Positions 1 to 8,109 of a stretch of DNA of 8,399 nucleotides are shown in pieces. The position numbers and the translations under genes are program-made. Under the pieces are notes generated by a model that saw nothing but the letters and a program-made list of their open reading frames with translations, was not told the origin of the DNA and did not search any database. The stretch's first letter is position 1, and each line of letters begins with the position of its first letter. Source of the stretch: Muribaculaceae bacterium (GTDB lineage: Bacteria > Bacteroidota > Bacteroidia > Bacteroidales > Muribaculaceae); NCBI GenBank assembly GCA_021443235.1, contig JABUUJ010000038.1:32471-40869 (forward strand), given 5' to 3'.

Positions 1-17
1 AAAAACCTGCTCGACAT
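1..17 (-). CDS. possible start of a next operon gene (partial, runs off the window)
   Basis: An ATG at 17-15 on the minus strand opens a frame reading M-S-S-R-F before the window ends. It lies 82 bp after the stop of the GH32 gene, on the same strand, and is preceded by an AT-rich stretch as is usual at Bacteroidales starts. In the B. thetaiotaomicron levan locus the endo-levanase gene is followed by further fructan genes (GH32, sugar transporter, fructokinase), so another gene is expected here. Only five full codons are visible, so identity cannot be judged and the ATG may be chance. Confidence 0.22.
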
Positions 18-72
18 AAATTCAAAAATACTTCAAAATTCTAATGAACTATTTGGGTTAAATGGTTGTTAA

Positions 73-88
73 GCTGCTAATCAGCAGT
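73..88 (-). other. small stem-loop after the GH32 gene
   Basis: CTGCT (74-78) and AGCAG (83-87) form a perfect 5-bp stem around a 4-nt loop; a G:U pair could extend it at 73/88. It sits 12 bp past the GH32 stop codon. On the minus strand it is followed by a mixed A/C/T sequence and not a U-run, so it is a poor intrinsic terminator. It could be an mRNA-end or processing structure within the operon, or chance. Confidence 0.25.
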
Positions 89-99
89 GTCTCTCTGAT

Positions 100-1695
100 T
101 TAGAAATAAGAGACTTTCACGTTCGATACTGTGCACGAACCCTGAATGGCCTTGATGCCCCAAGGATTCTTCTGCAAGTTGTAGATGCGGTTGGTGAACG
201 AGAGCTCGTCGTTGATATAGGTCACGCACACGCTCTGGTCGGTGTAAACAGTCACGTGGAACACGCCATCGGCAGGCTTAGTAAACTGGCTGTCAAGGAG
301 GTAACAAGCCTTATAGCCATCCTTTTCAAAGTTAGCCTTGTTCTCGTCGGCATTGACATGCACGCTGTACCATGATTCAGTGTCAGGGTCAACTTTAGGG
401 TCGGTGCCGCGCACAAACTCGATGGCGAAGCGGTCATTAGCAGTGCTGCACTTCACATCAAACGAGATCTTGCTGTGACGCTCCAGGCGGTTGAATATCA
501 CCTCGGCGCCCTCGGCAATGCTCACCTGCTCGGGAGTGCCGCTCACGTTGCCTTTTGTAGCCATGATTTTCACTGTCTTGGCAGTGGTATACTTAGCGTC
601 GATGGCCTGTGGAACACCCAAGGTGAGCCTGCCGTCCTCGTGCTGGATGAGGCGATGCATCACCAGGTTGCCAGCCCATTCGGGCTCCTTCTCGCCCACG
701 TTGGCATTGTCCTTGCCGGCACGGGTGGGGCACCAGCCCCAAACGTATCGGTTCACACCGTCGCTGGCAGTCTTGCCGGCGTAGAATGCGCGTCCGTCGA
801 GCTTGCCCTCGCGAGCGTCGGGCCAGCGTCCGGCGTCACCCTTGGTGCAGTCCTTGAGCTCGTCGAGCGTCCTGCCCTTGAAATACTGAACCATGCGCAT
901 GAACGAGGTCTGGTCGCTGTAGACCAAGTACCACCAGTCGCCCATCTTGAACACGTCGGGGCACTCATAGAAGCGGTCCCACTGCATGTTCATGAAGTCG
1001 CCGGCGCAAGTCCAGGCGCGGCAGTCGCTCGACACAAACTCGGCGATAGTGCCCTTGCCTCCCTTGCGAGTAGCCACCAGCATGTGGTACTTGCCATCGT
1101 CGCCCTTAAACACCTGCGGGTCGCGGAAGTCGTTGCGGTCGTAGCCAAACTCGTTGCCACGAAGCATGAACACGCGGTTTTTGTCCCAAGTGCGGCAGTC
1201 GCTCGAGGTGGCATACATCACCACCTGTGCGTTTTGCGCCGATGTGGGGCGGTACTTGTTGCCGGTGTAGAAGCAGTAGTAGAGGTTGTCCTCGTTGTTA
1301 TAGATCACGCTGCCGGTGCCTATAGCGGCATCCTGCTCGTTCTCGCCGCCGCAGCCCACCATCTGGCCCACGCAGTCATAGCTGGCGCCGTCCTTGGTAG
1401 CCGCCATGTAGATGGGGTGGTAGCAAGCCACAGGGTTGGGACGGAAGTCCTGAAGGTAGAAGATCTTGAACTGTTGGTCTTTCTCGTCGTAGAAAGGCAT
1501 GGGGTCGCCCACAAATCCCACCTGGGGCTTGAAGTAAACGTCAAAGCTATTGAGGTCGGGCGAAGCGAAATACTCGGCGTTGGCGTCCCAGTCCTTCACA
1601 GTGATTACGGGCTCGTGAGCCTCGCTGCATGCGCTCATCGTCGAGAGCGCACCAGCGGCGGCCACACACAAGCTGATGAAATTATATCTTGACAT
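100..1695 (-). CDS. GH32 fructan hydrolase lipoprotein, probable surface endo-fructanase (levanase/inulinase-like)
   Basis: Predicted glycoside hydrolase family 32 enzyme that cleaves beta-fructosyl bonds at the outer-membrane surface. Seen: a lipoprotein signal ending M-S-A-C with lipid Cys23, followed by S-E-A-H-E. The three GH32 catalytic motifs are present in order with family-like spacing: nucleophile Asp64 in VGDPMPF, transition-state Asp192 in FRDPQVF, and acid/base Glu244 in YECPDVF. GRAFYAGK (301-308) and VWGWCP (318-323) fit the fourth blade and AGNLVMHR (341-348) the fifth. Residues about 1-365 are the five-bladed propeller; about 370-531 form a beta-sandwich-type C-terminal domain. 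The usual NDPNG nucleophile signature is replaced by GDPMP. It is the fourth gene of the operon, 20 bp after the binding-protein gene, the position of endo-levanase BT1760 in B. thetaiotaomicron. Endo action is inferred from that synteny and the lipid anchor; an exo-fructosidase is possible. The ATG at 1695 is chosen because the signal peptide starts directly there. Confidence 0.9.
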   Translation of the reverse strand: MSRYNFISLCVAAAGALSTMSACSEAHEPVITVKDWDANAEYFASPDLNSFDVYFKPQVGFVGDPMPFYDEKDQQFKIFYLQDFRPNPVACYHPIYMAATKDGASYDCVGQMVGCGGENEQDAAIGTGSVIYNNEDNLYYCFYTGNKYRPTSAQNAQVVMYATSSDCRTWDKNRVFMLRGNEFGYDRNDFRDPQVFKGDDGKYHMLVATRKGGKGTIAEFVSSDCRAWTCAGDFMNMQWDRFYECPDVFKMGDWWYLVYSDQTSFMRMVQYFKGRTLDELKDCTKGDAGRWPDAREGKLDGRAFYAGKTASDGVNRYVWGWCPTRAGKDNANVGEKEPEWAGNLVMHRLIQHEDGRLTLGVPQAIDAKYTTAKTVKIMATKGNVSGTPEQVSIAEGAEVIFNRLERHSKISFDVKCSTANDRFAIEFVRGTDPKVDPDTESWYSVHVNADENKANFEKDGYKACYLLDSQFTKPADGVFHVTVYTDQSVCVTYINDELSFTNRIYNLQKNPWGIKAIQGSCTVSNVKVSYF

Positions 1696-1715
1696 AATGT
1701 GTGCAGTTTAATAGG

Positions 1716-3140
1716 TTAATTATTCACGTCAGTTGAGAGGTAATCGATTGCGTTGAGAGTCATGCGCTCAACATTCACGTGGTAACGGTCGCTGAAAGCG
1801 TCCATTGCCGAAGAATACCAGTCGTAGCAGCCCGAGCCGATAACGATTACGCGGCCATGCGTGCCTTCATTGGGGAACTCGGCCATTACCACGGCGCCGT
1901 CGCCACCATGAGCCAGGTCAATACCGCCAGTGAGTGTGCGCCAGTCCTCGATGGTGTTGTAGCCACCCCAATCGACGCCTATGTGCCACTGTGCGGTGCT
2001 ATTGGTGATGCCATAGCCAGTGTCGCAGGTGTAAACCTTGTCGGGCTCGCCTTCGTTGTAGAGCAGACCTTGGAAGATGGGGTGCTCCTCGTGGCCGGCA
2101 GTGATGAAGAACGACCAGGGACCGCCCACGATCTCGGGATGGTCTTCATTGGCGCCCCAGCTGTTGTTGGGCCAGCGGCCGTCCTTGGCGATGCCGATGC
2201 CCTTGATGTTGCTTGCGTCCTCGTTGGCGATATAGAACGAAGCATAGCGGGTGAGCAGCAGGTTACCACCGTTGAGGTAGTAGTTGCGGAAGGCGTGGAT
2301 AGCGCTGATAGCCGACTGTGGAGTGGGCGGGTTGTCGCCATTGTTGGCGTGCATGTGCCACCACACCACCTTGTAGTTGCTCAGGTCAACCGTGCCCGAC
2401 ACAATGTCGTCGAAGCACACATACTCAGCCATAGGCACGTTCTTAATCATCCACTGAGCAGCGGTCTTCTCCTCCATGTTCTCCAACAGGTCGATTGAAG
2501 GAGCGGTGCCCACGAAGCATGCGGTGCCACCCTCAACGACGTTGATAGTCACGGCATAGACGCGTGTGGCGGTGTTGTGCTTAGCCACAAACTCCACATA
2601 GCCTGAGAAGTCGATAACCGAGCCGCTCTCGGGCGTACATGTGGTGCCCTCGTTGCACGTATAGGTAACGGCAACCGCGGTGATGTCGGTACCCTTGGGA
2701 ACATTAACGACGATGGTGTTGGTATTGTTGTCGATGCGACCCGAATACAGGCCGTTGGCATAGAAGGTCTCGATGACAGCGTTGTCGCGCTGCACCTCGA
2801 GCACATAGTCGAGATAAACGTCGCCATTCTTGATGCGAACGTCAACGGGGAGCTGGCAGCACAGCACGTCGCCCACCTTGATAGAAGCCTCGGCGCCCTC
2901 GGGCAGCGACAAGCCAGTGACCTTCATCGCGCTCAGGTCGTAGGTAGCGGGAACGCCCACCTTGATTTTGCGCGCCTTGTTGTCGATAACGCCCTCATAG
3001 TTGTCGATCGAGATGCCCAGCACCTCAACAGTGCGGTCAAGCACGAGGTCGCTAACGTCGTTCTTGTTGCAGCCGCCAGTCATGAGCGCCACTGCCAGAA
3101 CGAGCATCGCCGACATTATATTATATATTCTACTTTTCAT
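1716..3140 (-). CDS. surface glycan-binding lipoprotein with tandem Ig-like N-terminus and DUF4960-like C-terminus
   Basis: Probable surface glycan-binding protein (SGBP) of the fructan locus. Seen: hydrophobic signal peptide with lipobox MTGGC, lipid Cys24, then N-K-N-D. Two diverged repeats follow at about residues 38-118 and 121-202; both hold a Y-x-G-x-I-D-N segment followed by a V-x-V-P strand (GISIDNYEGVIDN and YANGLYSGRIDNN), as expected of paired Ig-like domains. Residues about 208-470 form a mixed alpha/beta domain with GTAPSIDLLENM, YKVVWWHMHA, YYLNGGNLLLTRYA, an aromatic-rich middle (GGPWSFF) and GRVIVIGSGCYDW. I assign it to DUF4960 from memory of the family and of BT1761, which sits at the same place in the B. 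thetaiotaomicron levan PUL. The domain resembles a class-I glutamine-amidotransferase/ThuA fold, but no Cys-His-Glu triad is evident, so binding and not catalysis is likely. The gene lies 51 bp after susD and 20 bp before the GH32 gene. Confidence 0.8.
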   Translation of the reverse strand: MKSRIYNIMSAMLVLAVALMTGGCNKNDVSDLVLDRTVEVLGISIDNYEGVIDNKARKIKVGVPATYDLSAMKVTGLSLPEGAEASIKVGDVLCCQLPVDVRIKNGDVYLDYVLEVQRDNAVIETFYANGLYSGRIDNNTNTIVVNVPKGTDITAVAVTYTCNEGTTCTPESGSVIDFSGYVEFVAKHNTATRVYAVTINVVEGGTACFVGTAPSIDLLENMEEKTAAQWMIKNVPMAEYVCFDDIVSGTVDLSNYKVVWWHMHANNGDNPPTPQSAISAIHAFRNYYLNGGNLLLTRYASFYIANEDASNIKGIGIAKDGRWPNNSWGANEDHPEIVGGPWSFFITAGHEEHPIFQGLLYNEGEPDKVYTCDTGYGITNSTAQWHIGVDWGGYNTIEDWRTLTGGIDLAHGGDGAVVMAEFPNEGTHGRVIVIGSGCYDWYSSAMDAFSDRYHVNVERMTLNAIDYLSTDVNN

Positions 3141-3191
3141 AACTTGATAGTATTCAATAGTTGATGTGAAAAATTTAGTTGTGCGCAGTGA

Positions 3192-4898
3192 TTACCAGCC
3201 CACATTCTGGGTGTAGTGGCCGTTGCTGGCAGCCATCTGCGTGTGAGGAATGGGAAGGTACTCGTTCTTGTTGGGGGTAAACTTGGCGTTGGTGTAGATG
3301 GTGCACACCTTGGCCTCGCTGGCAAAGTAGGCGTTGAGCACTTTCTCGGCATCGCCCCAGCGCACCAGGTCGAAGAATCGCGAGCCCTCGCAGGCAAACT
3401 CGAGGCGTCGCTCCCACTTGAGCAGGTTCATAGCCTCTTCCTTGCCGTAGGTGCCAGTGTAGGGCGAGCAACGGAACGACACCTTATAGTCGGCGCGATA
3501 GTTGCCCAGTTGCGACAGGCTGGCGGCGGCGCGGTTGCGCAGCTTGTTGATGAGGTCGATACCACCGGCGATGTCCTTGCCCAGCTGAATCAGAGCCTCG
3601 GCGCGGAACAGAAGCACGTCGGCATAGCGCAGCACGATGTGGTTCATCGACGTAGCCCAGTAGCTACCCTTGATGAGGTATGGCGAGTCGATGTCGACAT
3701 TCTCCTTGAGCGACATGTAGTAGCCATAGAGGCCCTTGCTGCGGCTCCAGTCGTCGTTGCGCTCAACCATATAGGCGGGGTTGTACTTGAATGGGAAGCC
3801 GGGCATAGCGCAAGTGTGGAACATGCGCGGGTCGGCGTTGTCCTGCAGCACGTCGTAGTTCTCCGAGTTGTAGGTGTCAAACAGCGGGTGTCCTTCAGGG
3901 TCGGTACGGAAGGCGTTCACCAGGTTCTGGCTGGGCTTGTGGAAGTCGGTGCCACCAATCAGGAGCGGCGTGCACAGACCCATGCCCCAGTTAAGGTTAC
4001 CGGTGAAGGTGCCGTCGTTCTGCGAGTACTGGTAGGCCCAGATGCTCTCCACGCCGTTCTCGGTCTCGGGGCGGAAGTTGTCGGCAAAGTCGGCTTCCAG
4101 CCCGAAGCCCTCGTCGGCATAGATGACGGGGTTGGTGTACTCGATGACCTTCTCCAGGTCGGCGGTGTTGATGCTCTCAACCTTGTGCGAGCTCTCGCTC
4201 TGGCGGTAAGCCTTGTAGAGGTAGGTCTTGGCAAGGTAAGCGGCTGCGGCGGCCTTGCTGGGGCGGCCTCTGTCGCGCTGCTTAGAAGAGAGGTTCTTGT
4301 AGCCAAACTCAAAGTCGTCGATAATCTGCTGCCACTGCTCGTCGTTGGTGTAGGTGGTGTTGCTCAGCAGTGAGTAGTCGTCGATGGGAAGGTTCTCGTC
4401 GTTAACCAAGACGATGCGCTTGTAGAGCACCTTGAGCATGAAGTGTGCATGGCCGCGCAGGAAACGCATCTCGGCAATGCGCTGGTTCTTGAGAGGATAG
4501 GTGTCCTCGTCCATCTGGTCCAGGATTTGGAGTGCGGTGTTGGCGCGAGTGATGCAGCGATACAGTCGCTCCCAGATGTCGTTGATGTTCCAGTCGGTAG
4601 TGGCGATACCGAGGCATGTCTCGAGCGAGTTAAACACGCTGCCGTCCTCGGTGCCCGAGCCACCCTTGTAGCAATCGTCGCTGCGCACGTCGTAGTTCCA
4701 CAGCGAGAACGAGGAGTTGATATCGTCGCCGGTTATCCAAATGGCGTAAGCCGAGATAATCAGGTTGTCGACATAATCAGGGTTGGTGACACCGTCGCCG
4801 GTGATGATGCCCTGTGGCTTGTTGTTGTCGAGGAAGTCGTTGCACGATGAAGCCAGTAACGAGAGGCCTATCAGTGCTGTGTATATAAATTTTTTCAT
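3192..4898 (-). CDS. susD-like: SusD/RagB-family outer-membrane glycan-binding lipoprotein
   Basis: The SusD partner that caps the SusC porin and presents oligosaccharides for import. Seen: lipoprotein signal with lipobox LASSC, lipid Cys19, then the typical N-D-F-L-D. The N-terminal SusD-like region (about 20-235) contains helices of the TPR-like scaffold (IWERLYRCITRAN, RFLRGHAHFMLK). The C-terminal SusD region carries the family hallmarks: DNADPRMF (353-360), RYADVLLFRAEAL (424-436), WERRLEFACEGSRFFDL (495-511), LPIP (548-551) and the final QNVGW (564-568). Length of 568 residues is ordinary for the family, and both ends look complete. The gene starts 15 bp after the susC stop, so the two are surely co-transcribed; the short spacer is AT-rich without a clear Shine-Dalgarno. 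A fructan ligand is inferred from the downstream GH32 gene and not from binding-site residues. Confidence 0.97.
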   Translation of the reverse strand: MKKFIYTALIGLSLLASSCNDFLDNNKPQGIITGDGVTNPDYVDNLIISAYAIWITGDDINSSFSLWNYDVRSDDCYKGGSGTEDGSVFNSLETCLGIATTDWNINDIWERLYRCITRANTALQILDQMDEDTYPLKNQRIAEMRFLRGHAHFMLKVLYKRIVLVNDENLPIDDYSLLSNTTYTNDEQWQQIIDDFEFGYKNLSSKQRDRGRPSKAAAAAYLAKTYLYKAYRQSESSHKVESINTADLEKVIEYTNPVIYADEGFGLEADFADNFRPETENGVESIWAYQYSQNDGTFTGNLNWGMGLCTPLLIGGTDFHKPSQNLVNAFRTDPEGHPLFDTYNSENYDVLQDNADPRMFHTCAMPGFPFKYNPAYMVERNDDWSRSKGLYGYYMSLKENVDIDSPYLIKGSYWATSMNHIVLRYADVLLFRAEALIQLGKDIAGGIDLINKLRNRAAASLSQLGNYRADYKVSFRCSPYTGTYGKEEAMNLLKWERRLEFACEGSRFFDLVRWGDAEKVLNAYFASEAKVCTIYTNAKFTPNKNEYLPIPHTQMAASNGHYTQNVGW

Positions 4899-4913
4899 CG
4901 TTATATCAGTTTT

Positions 4914-7900
4914 TTAGAAGCCAACGTTGATACCGAAAGTCAGGTTCACGGGGATGGGATAGCCGAAGTTGGGGTTCTCGGGATCTTGTCCGGTGAACGA
5001 AGGGTGCTTGATAGTGAGGCAGTTTTGTGCCGAGATGTAAAAGCGCAGACGCTCCATGCGGGCTTTCTTGGCGATGTTCTCGGGCAGAGTGTAGCCAAGC
5101 TGGATGTTGCGCAGCTTGAGGAACGAGCCGTTCTCCATGAAGTAGGTCGACACGCGCTCTTCCTTGTTGGTGTCGCTGCGGGTGAGTGCGGGGATGTTGC
5201 TGTCGGGGTTGGCGGGCGACCAGGCGTCGAGGGTGCGCACGCCCTTGTTGAGGAAGCCCACGTTAGAGATGCTCCAGAAGTCGCTCTTGCGCTTCACGTC
5301 GCTGATTACCTGCACGTCGGCAACGCCCTGCCAGAACATTGTGAAGTCGAAGTTCTTATACTCGAGATACACGTTCAGGCCATAGCTGAAGCGGGGCACG
5401 GGAGTGTAGATCCAGTCTTGGTCGGCCTCGGTGATTTTGCCGTCCTTGTTGATGTCGCGATAGCGAATGCGTCCCACCGCGGCGCCCTCTTGTGTGGCGT
5501 GGTTGTCGACCTCGTCCTGCGACTTGAAGATGCCGTCGGCGATGTAGCCCACCTGCGAGTAGATGGGGTGACCGAGCACGCTCTTCACGCCGTTGCCACC
5601 CAGTGTTCCGCTGGCGGCTACGGTCTCGGGCAGGTAGGTGACCTCGTTGCGGTAGTTGCCTATGTTGCCCGAGATGTTGTAGCTCAGGCCGCAGGCTGCT
5701 GTGCCGCGATAACCCAGTGTGATCTCAAGACCGCGGTTTTTCATGTTGCCGGCATTGACCCAGCGGCCACTACCCTCGCCCAGAACGCCCACACCGGGCA
5801 TGAGGATGAGGATGTCCTTGGTGTCTTTCCAGTAATACTCGGCGCTACCATAGAGGCTGTTGCCCAGCAGGCCGAAGTCGATACCGATGTTGGTCTGTGT
5901 GGTGGTTTCCCACTTGATGTCGTCGTTGCCCAGCTGGTTGCGCTTGAAGCCGCTGGGGAGTGTGCCGCCGCCGTTAGAGCCGGTGATGTCGTAGGCCGTG
6001 CCATAGCTCTGGCCGCCAAACGAGTCGGTAGTGCCGTAGTTGGGCACATAGATTGTATAGATAGCGGTGTTGCTGATTTCCTGGTTACCGGTCTGTCCCC
6101 ACGAGCCGCGAATCTTGAGGTCGCTGAGCCAAGTCTTGGTGCTCTCCATGAATTTCTCGTTGGAGAGGCGCCAGCCGAGCGAGAATGCGGGGAAGGTGGC
6201 GAAGCGGTTGTTGCGGCCGAAGCGGCTCGAACCGTCGTGACGCAGTGTCACCGACGCATAGTATCGGCTGTCGTACACATAGTTGGCTTTGCCAAAGAAC
6301 GACACGAGCGAGTGACGGTCGCCACCGCCATAGGACTGTGCCTCGCCACTACCGGCGTCGAGGTGCATGTAGTCCTTGTCGAGGACGGCGAAGCCCTCTT
6401 TGTAGCCCGAGAAGTACTCATAGGAGTTGCGTATGAACTCGGTGCCCACCATGGCGTTGATGTCGTGCTTGCCAAAGGTGTTGCTATAGGTTGCTACGGC
6501 GTTCCACATCCAGCGCAGCCAGTGCTCCTGCTTCGACTCAAGGGCGCTCTTGCCATTGTTGGTGAGCATACCCTCTTTGTAGGGCAAGGTGTAGAAGTTC
6601 TGCTTCTTGTTGGAGTAGTCGATGCCGAAGGTGGTCTTCAGGTCCAAGCCTTTGCACAGGTTGGCGTTGAGGTAAACGTCGCCAAATGTGCGCCAGTAGT
6701 AGTAGCGGTTGTTTTTGTTGTAGTCGAGGATCGCCATGGGGTTGCGGCGGTCGGGATAAGCGCCCACGGGGCCGCCCCATCCACCATCCACGCTGTAAAC
6801 GGGAATTGCCGAGGGGATGTCGAGAGCGTCCTCAAGCAGTCCGCCAGGAGCGGCCACCTCGTCGGTGCGGTTGAGGGTGAAGTGCTCGCCCACGGTGATG
6901 CGTCCGTCAAGGAACTTGTAGTCGTTGTTCATGCGGGCGCTCACGCGCTGGAAGTCGGTCATCTTGATGATACCGTTGTTTTTGTAGTAACCCAGCGAGA
7001 AGTAGCTCGAGCCATGCTCGCCACCGCGGCTCAGCGACAGGTTGTACTGGTGCACGAGGCCGGTGCGGGTAATCTGGTGGAACCAGTCGGTGTCGCTCAT
7101 CGCCATGGTGCCTGCCGAGTCAAGATACTTGCCCAGCGTCATGCCATAGAGGGTGGGAATGCCGTTCTGGTAGCCCCAGTCAAAGCGGTAGCCCAGCGCG
7201 TTGGTGTTGGGGTCCTCGCCGTCGTTGACATAGGCCTGCCACATTGCCTGGCCATACTGCTTGGTGTTGAGCACCTTGGTCTTGCTCTGGTAGAACGATG
7301 CCGACACCGACGCGTCGAAGTCGATTTTCACCTTGTCGGTCTTTCCGCGCTTGGTGGTAATCACGATAACGCCGTTGGCAGCGCGGCTACCATAGATTGA
7401 CGCCGAGGCGGCGTCCTTGAGCACCTGGATGCTCTCGATGTCGTTGCCGTTGAGCTCGTGCATGCCCGACTTTGAGGGCACGCCGTCGATGATGTAGAGG
7501 GGGTCGTTGTCGTTGAACGTGCCGATACCGCGGATGCGCACCGAGGCGGCACCGCTGGGGCTACCGTCGGCACTGATGTTCATGCCCGGCACACGGCCCT
7601 GCATAGCCTTAACGGGGTTGTTCTCGCCCGTCTTCTTGAGGTCGCCAACGCTCACCACGCTCACGGCGCCGGTGAGGTCGCTCTTCTTCTCGGTCATGTA
7701 GCCCGTCACAACCAGCTCCTGGAGCACTTCGGAGTCGCTCTCGAGCTTGATGTCCATGTTCTGGGCCGCAACAATGGTGAGCGGCTTGCATCCTATGTAG
7801 GAGATAGTGATGCTGGCGCCCTTCTTCACTTCCAGAGTGAACATGCCGTCAAAATCGGTGGTGGTGCCGTTGGTGGTACCAGCCTCGACTACCGAGGCTC

Positions 7901-8015
7901 CGATCACTGGCTCGCCATCTGGATCAATCACCGTGCCCGACGCCACGACGTTCTGCGCGTGAGCGCACACCGCGAGCATCAGGGCGGCAATAATCAGAAA
8001 AAATCTTTTTGCCAT
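4914..8015 (-). CDS. susC-like: SusC/RagA-family TonB-dependent outer-membrane oligosaccharide transporter
   Basis: Outer-membrane porin that imports oligosaccharides into the periplasm, driven by TonB-ExbBD and paired with the SusD lid encoded next. Seen: Sec signal peptide with a likely AHA|Q cut after residue 20; a carboxypeptidase-regulatory-like domain at about 24-100 (SGTVIDPDGEPVIGASVV, DFDGMFTL); a TonB-box-like QELVVTGY (99-106); a plug domain at about 112-222 with the SusC signatures VRIRGIGTFNDNDPLYIIDG (159-178), IESIQVLKDAASASIYGSRA (193-212) and NGVIVITTKRG (214-224); then a 22-strand-type barrel to residue 1033, ending in V-G-F with the aromatic C-terminal residue of outer-membrane barrels. 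An EF-hand-like DINKDGKITEAD lies at 854-865, a common SusC feature. There is no STN domain, so no direct FecA-like anti-sigma signalling is expected; control more likely comes from a separate regulator. First gene of the operon. The ATG at 8015 is chosen because the signal peptide begins at it. It is equivalent in position to BT1763. Confidence 0.97.
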   Translation of the reverse strand: MAKRFFLIIAALMLAVCAHAQNVVASGTVIDPDGEPVIGASVVEAGTTNGTTTDFDGMFTLEVKKGASITISYIGCKPLTIVAAQNMDIKLESDSEVLQELVVTGYMTEKKSDLTGAVSVVSVGDLKKTGENNPVKAMQGRVPGMNISADGSPSGAASVRIRGIGTFNDNDPLYIIDGVPSKSGMHELNGNDIESIQVLKDAASASIYGSRAANGVIVITTKRGKTDKVKIDFDASVSASFYQSKTKVLNTKQYGQAMWQAYVNDGEDPNTNALGYRFDWGYQNGIPTLYGMTLGKYLDSAGTMAMSDTDWFHQITRTGLVHQYNLSLSRGGEHGSSYFSLGYYKNNGIIKMTDFQRVSARMNNDYKFLDGRITVGEHFTLNRTDEVAAPGGLLEDALDIPSAIPVYSVDGGWGGPVGAYPDRRNPMAILDYNKNNRYYYWRTFGDVYLNANLCKGLDLKTTFGIDYSNKKQNFYTLPYKEGMLTNNGKSALESKQEHWLRWMWNAVATYSNTFGKHDINAMVGTEFIRNSYEYFSGYKEGFAVLDKDYMHLDAGSGEAQSYGGGDRHSLVSFFGKANYVYDSRYYASVTLRHDGSSRFGRNNRFATFPAFSLGWRLSNEKFMESTKTWLSDLKIRGSWGQTGNQEISNTAIYTIYVPNYGTTDSFGGQSYGTAYDITGSNGGGTLPSGFKRNQLGNDDIKWETTTQTNIGIDFGLLGNSLYGSAEYYWKDTKDILILMPGVGVLGEGSGRWVNAGNMKNRGLEITLGYRGTAACGLSYNISGNIGNYRNEVTYLPETVAASGTLGGNGVKSVLGHPIYSQVGYIADGIFKSQDEVDNHATQEGAAVGRIRYRDINKDGKITEADQDWIYTPVPRFSYGLNVYLEYKNFDFTMFWQGVADVQVISDVKRKSDFWSISNVGFLNKGVRTLDAWSPANPDSNIPALTRSDTNKEERVSTYFMENGSFLKLRNIQLGYTLPENIAKKARMERLRFYISAQNCLTIKHPSFTGQDPENPNFGYPIPVNLTFGINVGF

Positions 8016-8109
8016 TTGTTTAGTTTTTTAAAGTTATTATTGTAAAAGTTGTTTTCAACATTTGCAGGTATTGTCGCCTGTAGCATCAGGACCCTGTCGT
8101 AAAGCACCA

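Noticed and set aside
23..30. TATTTTTG on the minus strand before the possible next gene
   Set aside because: It matches TAnnTTTG, but it is only 5 bp before the candidate ATG and has no -33 partner at the right distance; such words are frequent in AT-rich DNA.
475..1692. Plus-strand open frame of 405 codons antisense to the GH32 gene
   Set aside because: It lies wholly inside the GH32 gene and yields a low-complexity Val/Ala/His-rich product; no start context or family signature supports it.
3216..4373. Plus-strand open frame of 385 codons within susD
   Set aside because: Same mirror effect: Val/Ala/Gly-rich translation without motifs, fully inside a clear SusD gene on the other strand.
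5421..5456. EF-hand-like calcium loop in SusC
   Set aside because: The D-x-N-x-D-G-x-I-x-x-x-D pattern is real but is a common feature of SusC-family barrels, so it is not evidence for anything new.
4986..7400. Long open frame of 804 codons on the plus strand, antisense to susC
   Set aside because: It mirrors the susC frame; GC-rich codons keep stops rare on the other strand. The product is rich in Val, Ala, Gly and His with no recognisable domain, while the minus-strand frame is a textbook SusC protein.
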